The translations under genes and the position numbers were made by a program. The notes beneath the pieces were generated by a model. It did not search any database. It was not told the origin of the DNA and saw only the letters and a list, made by a program, of their open reading frames with translations. Below are positions 1 through 13,700 of a DNA stretch of 64,000 nt, in pieces (the first letter of the stretch is position 1; each line of letters begins with the position of its first letter). The stretch comes from Gymnorhina tibicen (taxonomy: Eukaryota; Chordata; Aves; Passeriformes; Artamidae): positions 1,267,330-1,331,329 of the forward strand of contig VXAZ01007874.1 of the NCBI GenBank assembly GCA_013399875.1, written 5' to 3'.

Positions 1-3000
1 GGAAAATTTTGCTTAATGAAGTTTCCTTGGTTGTTTTCCTTTGTAATTCTGAAGACATGCTACAGTTCAACAAAAATATATTTTCAAATTATGCATTTCT
101 GTGATTATTCATACTTTTACTAGAAATAAGCATTTTAAATTTGCTTGAATAACAGATAGCCATGTTTCAAGATTATTATTTCCTTTTTCATAAAATTAGT
201 ATCCAAGAAGATTTATATGTTTAAGTAGGAATGGGCTCTGTAGTATGTACACAATTCTAGGCTGTCCTTGGGCAACCTTAGATATTCTCAAGGATTTGAA
301 TTACAGTCTGTGTCAATGATTACCAGATTTCTTTCCTCCTCACTCACTTCCCTTTTGTTCACACTTGTAATTCAAACTGCTTCTACAGAATCTTCTCCAG
401 ATGTCCTCATGCCAAATGAAAATCAATGTGTCAAAACCATCTCTTCTTTCCTCTCAGCTCCTTCCCTCCTGTTTTGCTGTAACTGTCAACAATTCCACCA
501 TCCCCCTGTTCCACAAGCCTTTGAGTACTGGTATCATTTTCAGCTCTCCTCCACTTGCAAAGCTCCACACACCCAAGCACATGCTTAATGTTAACCCTAC
601 TGCCTTCCCTAAAATCTCTCTGCAGCAAAGTTTCAAAATAGACATCAAATAAACATCAAGTGCCACAGACTGTCTGAACGAAATGAGGGTTTACCAGCCA
701 CAGAAAGTATTACCTAAATCTGACAGATGAGAAAATGAAAATCCTTAGGCCTGCAAAACAGGTTGCATTTGCTTGCTCATATCAATTATTGATCTTCTGG
801 TTTTCTACATACAAGTATAGAAATATGGGAATGATACACAATGCAAAATAATCATTAGCAAGACAACAATAATTTAGGCACTTAGTAAAAAAGAAAATGC
901 CATCTCTCTTAAGCAAGGCTGCCTACTGTGAATCTTAACACAATATCTTATACAACTCCTATTTCAAAGTTTGAAGACAGTTATGTCTTTATTATAAAAC
1001 ATATAACTTAACTAGCCCCCATTACTGGACTTGTTTAGTCACTTATTCATCTTAGTTCTTGTTACTACTCACACAACTCTGCTTGGCACATGGGCACAAG
1101 CCCTTTGATTACAACCTTTAGATCTAACCCTAGAACATAAGATGAAAGTCTTTCTTTCAGATATGATTTCAAGGTCATTTTATCTTTTGAATGAGAGTAA
1201 AAAAAAAATGACAGAAACTCTGTTGTATTTTTACTCCATTTTAGAGTCCCTGGACTTCATGTCAGGGGCATCTTCTTGAAGCAAACATTTTCCTAGGCAG
1301 GAATAACATACACTTGAATATAGGGCTAATAAAATTACATTGTATGCATCATGAAAGACACGGGATTTAATCTTTTTTGTTTCCTTTGGTCCATCTTAAT
1401 TCAACACAAACATGTGAAAGATACTTCCCCCTGCTGAGGTAACAAAGGGACCCATTGTGTTTTTTATGATTTAAGAAATTCTCCAAAACAAGAAAGTGTA
1501 ATATATATTGTGCGATATGAAATGTTAAAGTTGAAAGAGGTTATCCTAGTTTTCACAGGTAACATTTTCAAATACAAGAGACAATCTTCTACGTATATTT
1601 TAAATTTAAAAAAAAAACAAAAACATTGCCTCGAGCATCTTATGCAAGCTGCCTGAAATAAGATGACCAAGCCTTAACACTTAGTAAAGTTTTCACTTTT
1701 TGAAGTCACAATTTGCTCTCATCTTCTAACCTGGCTACTGCATTTTTTCATGCAGCAGTGCACTTCAGAACCATAGCATGAAGCAGAGAGGGCTTTTATG
1801 AAATAACAAACAAAAAGTGTCAAGAAATTCAAACCCACTTATCAGGAAACTGATAAAGACAAAGAAAACAAACAAACAAGCCCCCCCAGACAGTGACAGC
1901 TCATTTTATTTCAGATAAGCACCATCAACCTTATACCAAATTTCTTAGTTATTTTTATATAGAATTATATGTTATTCACTGTCAAGAAGGTTAAAGTATG
2001 TTATAGATATTTAACACTTATCTAGTGTCAATGGGAAAAATCTTGCCTAATCTCGGTATTTCTCAACCATTAAGCAATATAATTCCCTCAGCGCTGATTA
2101 CAAAAAAATCCATGAAAATATTTTCAACTTACAGGATATGATCACTCCTGAATGGTGCACTTGACTGATGATTTTTGACTGAGAAAATAGTTTCCAGAAG
2201 GAGATGATTCATGTAAACCCAAAATTTCATAGACTATAGCACAGGAGTTTTTTTGAGGTTTGTGGGGGGGAAACATTCTCAAGAGATTAAGTGTTGTTTC
2301 CACTGTCTTTGAACTTATCATTTCCTAGTTAAAGGATGTTTTCATTGTCTGCTGCTCACATCTTTATAAGGACCATCTGAGTGTGTCATTTTGCAGGCTA
2401 TCTTCCTCTCCGTGACTCAGTGAGTTCTGTCTGTCAGTTCAGCTCATAAATAAGGCAAACAAGCACAGAGCCATATGGGAATATAAGTACAACTAATTAC
2501 TGACTTATTTTCATTTCAGCCAAACTTGGATTTCATCCTAGTATTTCCTTCACATAAGCCATCATGTCACATGTTCAGGCAAAGCAAGGAACATTTATTT
2601 TCTAACCCTTAAAAGGGCCTAATAATGACTTAGCTGTCCAACTCCCCAGTTTTCACTGCTGGTATTTACATCCACATTTCCTACCAGGGAGCCCATTTGA
2701 ATCAAGCTTGATTATTTGTGGCATGAAGAGGTGGAGGGAGAGCCAGTCCCAGCCTGTACACAGGCTCCATTTTTTTCGAAATAGGCAATGGTTTGGAAGA
2801 TAATGCACTCACTCCATGTCAGCACAGTGCAGGAACACAGGTCAGAAACTAATCTTCCCTCAACTGAGAAAAGTCTTCCATCAGGCACAGTTCCACCCAT
2901 GGATTTTGCAGCAGAGAAGATACAAGTGACAACATACTAACCCACCCTAGCAAGATGATGTGCTGGAAAACCGTAACATTGGCCACCGTGAGCAAAGTCC

Positions 3001-3168
3001 TCACTAGTACAGTTTTAAAAACTCGGTGTATGCTGTTTGCTGGTCAATCTTGAACATTTAAAAGCTACTTTTCTATTTATTTACAGTGGTGGAGTGGGCT
3101 TGGTGTTTCTTCCCTGCTGGTTTTGGTGCTCTTTCTAAAAACAGCTCTTTCTTTTGCTTTCGTTGCAG
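1..3168. other. Intergenic DNA, no gene seen
   Basis: AT-rich, unstructured sequence. Open frames here are short, low in complexity and unlike any family I know. No repeat family, RNA gene or CpG cluster could be recognised. Confidence 0.6.
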
Positions 3169-3261
3169 GTGGTTGGTACAGAAGTTAAACAAAAGCTTTT
3201 TAGAACCCTCGTACACTTAAAGATCATTCAAAGAAAATCCAAAGACAACTGTGAAGAGTAG
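3169..3261 (+). other. Exon-like open segment with 3' splice site and stop (candidate terminal exon)
   Basis: A long pyrimidine-rich tract (3146-3164) ends in a good acceptor, cag at 3166-3168. Thirty open codons follow (beginning VVGTEVKQKL) before a TAG at 3259-3261. The segment has no start codon of its own, so it could only be a last coding exon or part of a long non-coding RNA. An AATAAA lies downstream near 3828. I do not recognise the peptide and see no partner exon with a matching donor. Chance is a real alternative. Confidence 0.2.
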
Positions 3262-6200
3262 GAAGGCAACGTGTGAAAAATCCCAAAACATCTGGGACAG
3301 TAGCAGACAAGATAAAGAGAGTATGAGTACCAGAGAGAAAAATACAAATGGAAATTTTTATATTTGCAAGAGACATGAAAAAATGAAGACTCACACGGAG
3401 TACTTCATTCCACTGTGAAGAGAATTTTTATATTTAAGTCAAGCTTACTTGTGCTAGGTTTTGGTTGTTGAATTTTGGTTGCTTCTGCAGGACTTTCATA
3501 TGCTGACGAATTTTTAGAGCCTTACTTTTTTCTCCAATTTAAATAATGGTCTCGTCATTCAAATGCATTTTAATTTATTGTATTTTTATGCTTCATTTAC
3601 TAACAACCCTCATAACAATTTCATAATTTCATTAATTGAGGCACAGAGCCTGTATTGGAGGAGTACAATGGCTAGACAAGTTAGAAACAAGTATTCTCCT
3701 AAATTTCAGACTTGTGGGTTTTTATTCAAAATCTTTTCAGTCTCAGCACAAAGAAACAGCCCATCTTTCTCAACATCGATCATCTGGACAAGCTCATGAT
3801 TTTGCTAAGCACAATAGCATCCACATTAATAAAAAAAATTCAAATCCCTTCAAACTAAGTACATTACAAAATCAAGTTAAGGAAGAGAGTAGCATTTGTG
3901 TAGAAACAAACAGTTGAACACAATACTTGGCTTTTGTTCCCTTGTTAGATTTACTGAGAAGGTAGAAGCCAAAACTATTTTCTTTTGTTGTTGTTGTTGT
4001 TTTTGTTTTAACTTAATGCCAATATCCAGAAAAAACATCTGGTTATTCTACACAATATTAAAACTAAAATTGCTAGAGAACAGAACATCTTTCATAAAGA
4101 GTACTGAATGTACCTCTCAACTTTGTCAGGTTTTATTTTCACAATTATTAGGGCTGTTTGCTGCTTTTTTAATGTCTTTCCACAGAGAGGCAATTCTTGC
4201 ACAGGAATAAGTCTTGGATCTAAGTCACCTACTCTTACCACCCGCTCAGTGACAGCAAAGCCTCATTTCTTTTGAGGGACATAATTACTGTTAATTCATC
4301 CACACTGCTGACAATCATTTAAATATCCAGGCTTTGAGAAACACTGAGATCTGAAAGGTGTTTCGAAGTATGTTTCCTTGGTGGTATATTGTAATACATA
4401 TGCCACGGCACAAGAAGAACAAAAAATGAAAAAAAACCCAACCCAACCAGAATTCCCCATCCTGGCTTTTCCTACAGGATGCAGCCATCATCAGGATCAA
4501 TCTAGTTTTTAAACAGCAACTGAACTCATCTGGATCATCATGCAAGATTTTTGTGTAACTCAATGCTTACATGATTTTGTTATAAATTTTGGCAAATAAC
4601 TGATGACTTAATCTCAAATAACAAAGTAAAACTCAAAATTCCATATGCATTTAAAAAAATCACATACGTGAATATATTTCCTTTTTGTTATGTCAACATA
4701 GATCGCAGATTGCAGCTGCTCAAACATGGAAATTGCAGCACAGTTTTCACAATTAGTATCAGACCAAAAAGAAGGAGGGAAGATATCTAGAGACCACACT
4801 TATTTTGGCCACTTTTTCTAAAATATTCTGGGGTTTACTATGCTAAACAAATTTTAATAATATTTTATTATTTTTCCTATTTTTTTCTTACATTTAGCTG
4901 TCCTCCATCAGAATTAATTCAAAATAAAAGAACATTAGCTTTAATAATTTTATTGTAGGTTCCTTTGACTGTCTGAAAACAAGTAGTTTAATTCATGAGA
5001 CCCATTCCCCAGCTGGTATGTATCATTAAAATACTACTGATTACACTGGAGCAATGCCATTAACATCTAACAAGTCCTTGAACTAGGAAAATTCATAACA
5101 AATGAGAAAGCTACCAGATTAACAAGCAGAGTACTTCAGAGAAATATTGAACAAAATCTGTACAGATGGTCATGCTATATTTATTTGCAATTTGGCAAAA
5201 AGTCCTGAGAACTCAGAAATATCTGAAAGCCTGAGATGAGGGACAAGTTGCACTAAGAAGTAAACCCCTTATATTTTATAAGTTCTGCAGTGTTACAAGG
5301 GTAGCAAAAGCTTTTTGTCCTAGTAAGCTGTTGCTCCAAAGTGGCATCTACTGCAAGCATGCAAATAATCAGATGAAGATGGAACAGCAGCAAGGCAGCC
5401 CATTACACACACAAAGCAGAAAACGAGAAAATTCAATAGCTACTGTGTATAGCAAACAGTGTCTATGCACCACATGAACTTGGAATCCTTCTGAAGATTA
5501 AAACCTCTTAACACAACTCATAAACAAAATAATTCTGATATCTGTTTTACTTGTGGCTATGGCAAAGTACAGGTTCAATTTTATTGTAACAATCCTTTCA
5601 TCTTGTAACCCAATACTATGGTTCCAGCTTCAAATACAAAAGCAAATGCTTAAGGAGTTTAAGTCTTTTTACCAGTAGGATTTGTTTGTTAGGGGGGTTT
5701 CAAACTTGCTCAATATTGTTTTGTTTTAATAGCTTCACATTTTTAAGAATTTGATTCTAAAGCAAGAAGTTGCTAAATCAGAAAACAAATAATTTGTCAT
5801 TATCTGCCTATACAGAAATGCTAGCAAATAGGACAAAGCAGACAATATAATAAACTTGGGTGTGATCCTAGAATACTACTTCACCTAAAATCGCAATAGG
5901 ACAAAGGAAAAGGCATCACTGTGCTCAGAGCAGTCTCTGTGGCTCGGCTGCCAGCTCTCTGGGTCTGGGAGGGTATGACAGGGGTCTCAGCAAACACTGA
6001 CAATCAGGATGACTGTTCCACTCAATGGCCAAACTTCTTTTAGCTTTCACAGGCTAACTTTTCATCTCTTACCATACCTATATACCTCTCATGTCGTATA
6101 TGACACCCATGTGATATGACCAATTATAAACCGCAGTTTACTTTGATTTAACAGACGGGTCTAAATGTAAGAGTTTTTATGAAAGGTACCTCCATTAAAT

Positions 6201-6714
6201 GTTCTCTCCCTTTATTCATTAGTGTATATCACCGCAAAATTTTTGACTGAGGCTTGTTCCAAATGTGACAGGAAATTTTATTTGCCATAACATGTTATAA
6301 CTATCATCACTTAACAAATTCTAATGGCAAGGGGAAAAAAAGCCCTCTAAATATATCCTCCAATAACCATAGCCCACCTTTGTCAGGAATACTTCCAGGA
6401 ATGCATACATTATATACTTCAAATATTACATCTTCAGGGCTTTTGCTTCTTGAATCATGTCTATGTGCTGCCTCTTTTGACAAATATCCCAAACAAAGTT
6501 TAGTTGTACTTACCAAACAGCAAGTGCGTAAACCATTAAATTGTGGCTCTGTGAGTGGATACAAGAACATGTATCTGCAATTTGCACAGATCTTGCTTTA
6601 TGTTGTTAAGTTATTAAAGAAATGAAGCAGTCACAGACCTGGAGTTGTCTTCTATAGTCTTTTCCAAAGGCATAAACATAGACTAAAGGACAATTCTCAG
6701 CACAGAAAAGGGTC
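3262..6714. other. Intergenic DNA, short TTG repeat only
   Basis: Apart from the weak MIR-like piece near 3.6 kb and a (TTG)5 run at 3985-4000, nothing supportable is visible. A small GC-richer patch at 5930-5990 has no recognisable motif. Confidence 0.55.
3604..3660. repeat. Possible MIR/L2-type 3' tail fragment
   Basis: The order 'aacaaccct ... ttcatt ... gaggcacagag' resembles the conserved tail shared by MIR and L2 elements. It is short and degraded, so a chance match is possible. Confidence 0.3.
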
Positions 6715-7480
6715 AGGAGTGTACACAACTGAGTGGGCAGGGGAAGGCATTTTTCTCTTATTGATCAATGACCTGGAGAAGGGGGAGAATTTCCCAGTCT
6801 GTGGATATCATCATGCTCTTTCAGGCAGTCAAATGCCATGCCCTCCCAGGTAGCTCGAGTGACCCAACTCTGTAAGCAGGGGAAAAAAAAGCAGAAAAAC
6901 TTCCACGCAAGTAAGTGTAATAGAAGACGCTGCAGGAAGGGGAGTGGGAAACATGGATGGGGTGGAGGCAGGGACAATCTAAAACATGCCATGATGACAC
7001 TGAAATTGGGACTGGCAGTTACAGCTTAAGGACATTGGAATCATCACTGGCTCTTCTCTGAAATCAGTGACTCAGACAGTGACAAGCCAAAAAAGCTAAC
7101 AGATCATCAGATGTCATTCAGGAAGGGTATGGAAAACAAGTTTTTCATTTTGTGACTATAAAAAAATCTTGCTATATCCACATCCTGCATGTAGGTCTGG
7201 TCATCTTGGAGAAGAACTATGAAAAGGATGTAATCAACTTAGAAAAGGCCCATGAAAGGCAGCTGAAAATATCAAGTAGATGCAGTAACTGCCTTATAAG
7301 GACAGACCTAAACAGGCTGGGAAAATTCAGGGGGAAGAGGGAAGGCTGGAAGGGTACAAATATAATCAAGGTTCAGATAAACCTTCAACTAATTTATGAT
7401 CTGAAACCCAGAAACAGAGATAGGACAGAGTTGTACTCTCTAGGATGCCAAAATAACAGTGCTGGATACTGAGGAAGGAA
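6715..7480 (+). mobile_element. Ancient L3/CR1-type LINE remnant, 3' part of ORF2
   Basis: The sequence follows the 3' half of an L3/CR1 non-LTR retrotransposon in forward orientation. Around 6760-6780 it encodes a match to the conserved 'INDL(D/E)' stretch just upstream of the reverse transcriptase FADD motif. The 'tcactggctcttctctgaaatcagtga' region follows (about 7040-7070). The late ORF2 block with 'ttctggtcatcttggag', then 'aaaaggcccatgaaaggc', 'ccttataaggacaga' and 'aggctggga' (about 7190-7325) comes last. Frames are broken throughout, the catalytic FADD is not legible, and the 5' end is missing. It is long dead and much older than the CR1 copies near 59 kb. Confidence 0.8.
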
Positions 7481-7499
7481 GGGCAGTCCATCATGGGGG

Positions 7500-7521
7500 A
7501 AAAAAAAAAAAAAGAAAAAAA
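7500..7521. repeat. A-rich run
   Basis: Fifteen A residues, one G, then six A residues. It sits between the L3/CR1 remnant and the following GC-richer segment. Confidence 0.9.
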
Positions 7522-7549
7522 TTTGGGCAAGTCCAAACAATGAATTAAC

Positions 7550-8185
7550 AATGGTTCCTTTTGCTTTTGCTGCTCCTCAGTTCTTAATCCATTTCTTTGG
7601 TGTGAGTTCCTCCACTGGCCACTGTCACTTTGGGTGTTGCACCTTCTCCTATGCTTTCTCTGAAGTCCTGTTCAGGCAGGTTTTCATTCCTGCCCCTGCT
7701 CAGATGCCCGCTCCAGGCCTTGCATCTCTCCTGGTTCTCCTCCTTTCCCTGACATCTCTTGTTCTCTATTCCTTCTGCCCAGGTGTGTTTCTTGTTTCTC
7801 CTTTGCCCCTGCTCAGGAGTCCCTCCTGCCCTGGCATTATCTCTTGCATCTCATGTTTCTTTTCCCAAGGGGATAGTGCCCTTTCTTAAACAGATTTTTC
7901 CAGAAGCACCCCAGACTCCTGACTGGGCCAGTTCTGGTGCACAGGGTGTCCATTGCAGAACCAGGAGTGTCTGGCACGAACAGTCCCTGACCCACATGCA
8001 GAGAGGTCTCCCTGCAGTATCCCTGCTACCAAACTCCTGGTCCAATACACAGAGAGAGAGGGGACTATCCCATCTGTGTTCATCCTAACTGGCCTTTCCT
8101 TAACACTGTTGGAGGCACCCATGGGCTTTACATAGTAAGTCATTTTTTTGGGTTTGACTATGCCGTCAGCCATGAAATATGTCAA
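7550..8185 (-). mobile_element. Possible decayed LTR (endogenous retrovirus-like), antisense
   Basis: This roughly 600-base block is richer in C and T than its surroundings and looks unlike the neighbouring desert. Read on the minus strand it has a run with 'gtgacagtggccagtggagg' and 'agaactgaggagcagc', which recalls the internal part of avian ERVL-type solo LTRs. I could find no TG...CA ends, no target-site duplication, no polyadenylation signal in the right place, and no gag or pol. The assignment is tentative; it could also be a region of unrelated unique sequence. Confidence 0.3.
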
Positions 8186-10684
8186 GGCTCCTTTAAATCA
8201 AAACCATGGCCTGAGACAAATATGAATACATGTATTTGTTCAGAGCTTTGATGAAGTCTTGATTTCATATATGAAGCTTCTGCAAAACCCATTTATCTGC
8301 ATTTGCCTTACCTAAGTGTATATGCTGACCCCACAAGAATTTTAAGTGGCTGGGGAAATTAGTATTTTAAAAATACAAAAGAAATGGTTATCCATTACAA
8401 CACAGTTGTAATATTCTTTCTTACCAAGTACCAAGTTTTGAACATCCTAATTACTGTGCTCCAGAAGGAAATTTCAGTCCCCAGCCTTGTAATAACATTT
8501 GAATTTCCACCAGCATGGAACCTCCATTTGAACTCAAATAGATTTGTAAAGTAGTGTAGCTAAAACCATCTTATTTTTCTACCTTTTAAAACAGTTTAAC
8601 AAAACAATTTGTTTCACTGTCTATTTTAAAGATTTACCAAAGCACTCGTGACAGAAGTTCCCCTAGCTATAAATTTCCTTAAGATATTATTTCAATAATT
8701 TTCTCATCTAAAAGAAAACTTGCAGCTGTTGTGTTTTGAAAAATTTTGGCAGGGGTGTATTTGTATGTTGTGAATGATGTCACCATCTTGTGACAAGCTA
8801 CAAAATGCTTTTGGCTGGGTCCGATTTTGTCTAGGCCACAATTATCTACATTTATTTTAAACTCTTAATTGAAATATGTCTTTGAAGGGAACGTGCATGC
8901 AGACATACAGCAATGAAAAGTAATCCCTTTCGCTTGCTTCATTTGAGCAGTTAATTCATGATACCAAACAATACCATATGTTGCTTCTCAATAGAAGCAT
9001 TTAATTAACACATGGGATCAGACAGATTTATATGGAAGCTCGATTTTCATCTTCACCTCTTGAGAAATATTTTCCCAGCACACATTGTGTCTCAAATAAT
9101 TGTTTTCTGTAAGGAGAATTTTGTTCTAAACAGGGCTGATCCATTGTGTATCAGTTTTAACAGTCAGCAAAGACATTTGCATAAGGTCTCAAATAGGACA
9201 AGAAAAATCACCATAGAAGCAGAGGTTGTGTGAGAAGCTCAGGGGAAAAAAGACCATGCAGCTGTCAGGCATCCCTCCAAAAGGGCTGGGCATAAAGAAG
9301 GAGAAGTGGAAGCACGCAGAAGGGGAGACTGAAGATTGACCAGGCTGCCACCTCTGCAGAATTGAATTTTGCCATCTCCAGGCCTGAGGACTAAATAAGT
9401 TAATTCAATTTGTTTAATGAGCTGGAAAGCTTCTAACAAGCCCTGCTTTTAAGCGTCTGGTCAGGAATACAGAAATCGTTCCAAAGCATTAAATCTACTA
9501 CTTGCAGAGAAGAGGAAATGTTCCCTTGGGATAATGATTAAGGGTGGCGAGGGACAGAAAAGGACACAGTGCTGTCAGGAACCTTAGCACGGCAAAGCAT
9601 TTTTCATTGGAGCATCCAGTCTTTTCAGAAATGTTAATTACCTTTCCTGTCTCCAAACACACTCTGCCCTATTTGGGAGCGATCCAGGTAGGAGGCCGGA
9701 AAACAAGTTTCCACTTAACAAGGGTGTTCACGAATTTTTTTTCCCAAAATTTTGATTTATTTTCTTGGAGAAGTAGTGAGGATTCTGCCCTCAGACTACT
9801 TTCCCCTTGAAAGATAACCATGAAGGAAAAACGTAAATCAATCTGATATTATTATGTACAAGAAATCCCTCAGTATTTTTCTCAAAATTTGTTTCTGCTC
9901 AAAAAAAAATTCAATTTTTTTTACTTCAAAAGACATTTCTAGTGGCTTTAAAACTCACTGAGGACACTGAAGGTATATGCTAATCTTAGACTTTAAATAG
10001 AAGCCTTGCTTCAGCTGTATTCCAACTATTGTATGAATCTTGACAAATACAATTTTTGAAAGCATATAGAATTATTATTACAAAGAACTGTAATAAAATG
10101 TTTCATACCTTTTTTTTTTTCCTGAAGTGAGTGACACTTAAACAGCATATTTGACTCTCAGGAATTTCAGCAAATTACAGTTCCCCAAACAGAATATTGA
10201 TTTCCATCTACCGGATTATGTTCCTCTGCACATTATCTGTTGTCTTCTAAAACAACAAATACTCTTGAAGAATTTATTTTAAAATATATTTGACCATCCA
10301 AGTTCCAGTTTTATTTGTACTCTTTCAACTTGGACTCTTTCAACTTGGCATAGTAATAGGGAAAAAGCAGACTCCACTATATCATTCAAAATTAATTATC
10401 CATACAAAAGAAAAGCGGTAATACAGAACATATTTCATATTCCAAGAAATATTTAATGTCCTTGAAACGTTTTTCCAAGAGAGTTAAAGCTATTGGTATG
10501 GGTCTGAGCAGTGCAAATTCTGACTAAAATAAAAGCTGAAATACCTCTTTTCCTACCCCCAAAGAAACCAGGCCACAAAGCAAGTTCTGTGCTCTACACC
10601 AGCAGGTGCGTGTCCAGCAACCATATTCCATATTCCCAAATGCTTCGAGTTTCTCCAATGAAGAAATCTCTCAAGTGAAAGAGC
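8186..10684. other. Intergenic DNA, nothing recognised
   Basis: AT-rich sequence without a supportable gene or repeat, except a 15-base tandem duplication at 10319-10348. Confidence 0.55.
10319..10348. repeat. 15-base tandem duplication
   Basis: The unit 'actctttcaacttgg' occurs twice head to tail with no mismatch, which points to a recent slippage-type event. Confidence 0.9.
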
Positions 10685-10700
10685 AAAAAAAAAAAAAAAN
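10685..10700. repeat. Poly-A run ending in an undetermined base
   Basis: Fifteen A residues are followed by the window's only N (10700). Homopolymer length here is uncertain, so this is probably an assembly or sequencing ambiguity. Confidence 0.95.
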
Positions 10701-13700
10701 TCAGCTTTCTCCTTTCTTTTACTTGTTATTTTAAAAATATCTTATTTCTGGTAATAACACACTTGGTGAGATGGAGAAAGAAAATAAAATCCAAGTCCCA
10801 TGGTTCTTAATGAAGAACTCCAGATGCAGTGTTTCTAGGATGTCAGGATTATGGAAAAACCAGCCTAGCTAAATACTTACAGCTGATCAATAAGACAGAA
10901 TATCATTTCTTTGTACATTACAGGTCAAGTCTCTGGTTCTGCAAATGTGCAAACCATTCAAAGCCGCCTGTTCTTCCTTTTCAACATTACTAAGCCTCAT
11001 CTCCCAAAACCCTGTAACAGAGGAGCTCTCAAGTCTTGCAAGCAGCATATACAATCTTTTCTATAAATCAGTTCTCACTTTCTGTGACGTGACTTTCCTG
11101 GTAAGACACTACACCCAGGAGCTGGAACACAGCAGGAATTACAAGACACTGCCCGGTGCTTGTCAGCACATAGAAACTGGGCCACTTTGTTTCCTGGTTG
11201 CTGATAAAGCCCGAAGTCCAAGAGGAACAACAAGAGGACATTAAAAATGCTGCATGAATAGACCTTCTATGAGACATTAACTGTAAAAATGAGTAACTGA
11301 TCCTCTTTGCTGAAAGGACAAGTTGAAAATGCTCTATTTTTATTAAACTCTGACTAGTGTGATAACAGCCCTGATACAACCTGCTGAAATGGGAACAGCC
11401 CTTTTTTTCCTGGCCAGATGCAAGAGAAACCATTCTGCTTGCAGGTACACAATGAGGCTACCAACTGCTTATCTCTGCTGGTGCTCTGATGCACCTGGAT
11501 AATAAGAGCAACATTAACTACTGTGGTAAGAGACAGAGAAGAAAAAAACTGAATTAGAATTCTATAGTATGACGTTTTAGCTGTGAATGCTATTACCCAT
11601 TAGTCACCATTATCATTAAAATTTTCCACAGAGAAATGTATTTCTTTATTAATTAAATAATTGCAATTGATGCTGATGCTGTTTATGCCACTCTAAGATT
11701 TAGAGATTTGATAAAGAAATATAAAACACTGCCCTACATATTAACTTTATTTGCTACATTGCAATTTTTTCAAGTTTGATTCCTCTCTATTTTCCTGTAA
11801 CCTATGGACTAAAATCACTCTTCACTTCATTCATTTCCAGGTTCTGTCTCATTGTGCCTGCTACAAGAACTATAAGTAATCAAAGTGCAACCCTCTTCAT
11901 CACCTTCAATTCTTACTCAAATTGTCCCATGAAGATGACTTATTTGCTCCAGCAGTGTTGCTGGGAAGTATGGAATGGTGTAACTTTACTATTCAGTCAG
12001 CATTATGAACCATTCATTGAAAATTGCTACATCAAGATATTCTTAAAAATAAAATCTTTTCTAGAAAACAGAGCCTTAGAAAACTAATACAAAATTTTAA
12101 AAACCCAGAATATCTAGTTTTTTGAATGTAAAAATACCATGAAGAATAATGGGGTATTTAGTTTTTGACTTTTGCATCTTATTCTTTTGCCTTTTCATTT
12201 TGCTTGATGTCAAGTAGCACTTTGAGACTTCACAATTAAGAGCATCACCAGCTTTCAGTGCATTCCACCTTTTTTTTCCTTTAGGATCTGTTCGTTTCTC
12301 AGATGCCATAGGAAAGCCAGAACTGTAGCACCAGGAGTTTGTCCTTATTTCTTATTGTAACACAGAGAAAACAATGGCTAAATTTCTCAAACACTTAAAC
12401 CACTTCACAGTGTTCTGATCCCTTATTACATGCAGTAATTAACCCCACAGATATTACAGCATAGGCAAATATTTTTAACTTCCAGGCCCTTGTGGGACAT
12501 TTGACATTGACTTTGGGAAGAAAAGGGCACAGGCAGGACAACTCTATGCACCAGGAAGTCTTTGAAGGAAATCAATGCTCTATTACATAAACAGAGAAAA
12601 GCTTCTTTCTGATAGAACAGCTCAGAAAATTTAATTTTCTTCTCTCTTTCCATGCCAGAAGCAAGGCCTTGGTGAATGCCTAGATGTGATAATGCAGCCT
12701 GCTAGAACCAAGCTGCAGTGCTGTGACAGAAAAGCACGCTGCTCCTAAGAGCATCGCTGAGCTGCACTGGACTCAAATACAGTGTTGTATTTAAAACAGA
12801 GCAAAGGTCTACTTTCGGCCACAAAAAAATCATAGAATTTTCATCCATCTGCTCCCCATAAAACACTGCTGTGGCCATCTCTGAAAATGCAGAATAATAA
12901 CTTAAAACAAAACAAAACAAAACAAAACAAAACAACCTGTTATTTTGAGGGAAGATGTTTGAAAAAGCCAGCTCTACGTCTGTGCGAGTTGAAAACTTAG
13001 TGACCTTAGTCACTTCATTGATGGTCATCTCTTCTGAAATTTGGAAAAAAAACCCTCAAACCCTAAAAATCTTTTTTTTTTCCGAATATAAAAAAATAAA
13101 AATATGTAATTATAACACATCTGTTATGTATCAGAACAATTACTGGCACATCTGTTAACATTTAGTTTTCCCCAACTCTTCATCCTGTCCCCCTAGATTA
13201 TGGTTTCTTTGAGATGAGACTAATTTGTTCTGATGGGTTCTCTCTTTGCAGGTGTTCCTATGATGCCCAACACCTTGTTCCAATTTTCTTAGAGCAGGCA
13301 GCCTTTTGGTCATGAGGAGAGTTCTGCTCATGACGATTACATGAGCAATGCACTAAATTGCTCCAGACAGCTTAGCTTGGAAATGCATGAAAAAACAGGT
13401 CTCACATGGGAGAAATGGCAAGAAAAACAATCTCAGCTTCTTGATTAAAGTGACAGACATTAAACCTGCAATGAGAATCAACCAACTTCTTAAAATAATG
13501 AAAACTACTAACCACTTAATTTCTCTATGCAGTTAATTTCCTCCATGTTCCCTATATCTCTGAACACATACCAGACTTTGGTTTGTTTGGGGTTTTTTAA
13601 AAACAAAATTGCCCCACAAAAATACCCCAGCTGAGAAAGTAAGAGTTCACTGTTTGCCCCTAGAATTTCAGCCCAAATATACAATGATTCAGGTAAGCAT

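Noticed and set aside
8750..9010. Stretch that looked like a conserved non-coding element
   Set aside because: The impression rests on sequence texture only; no alignment is available.
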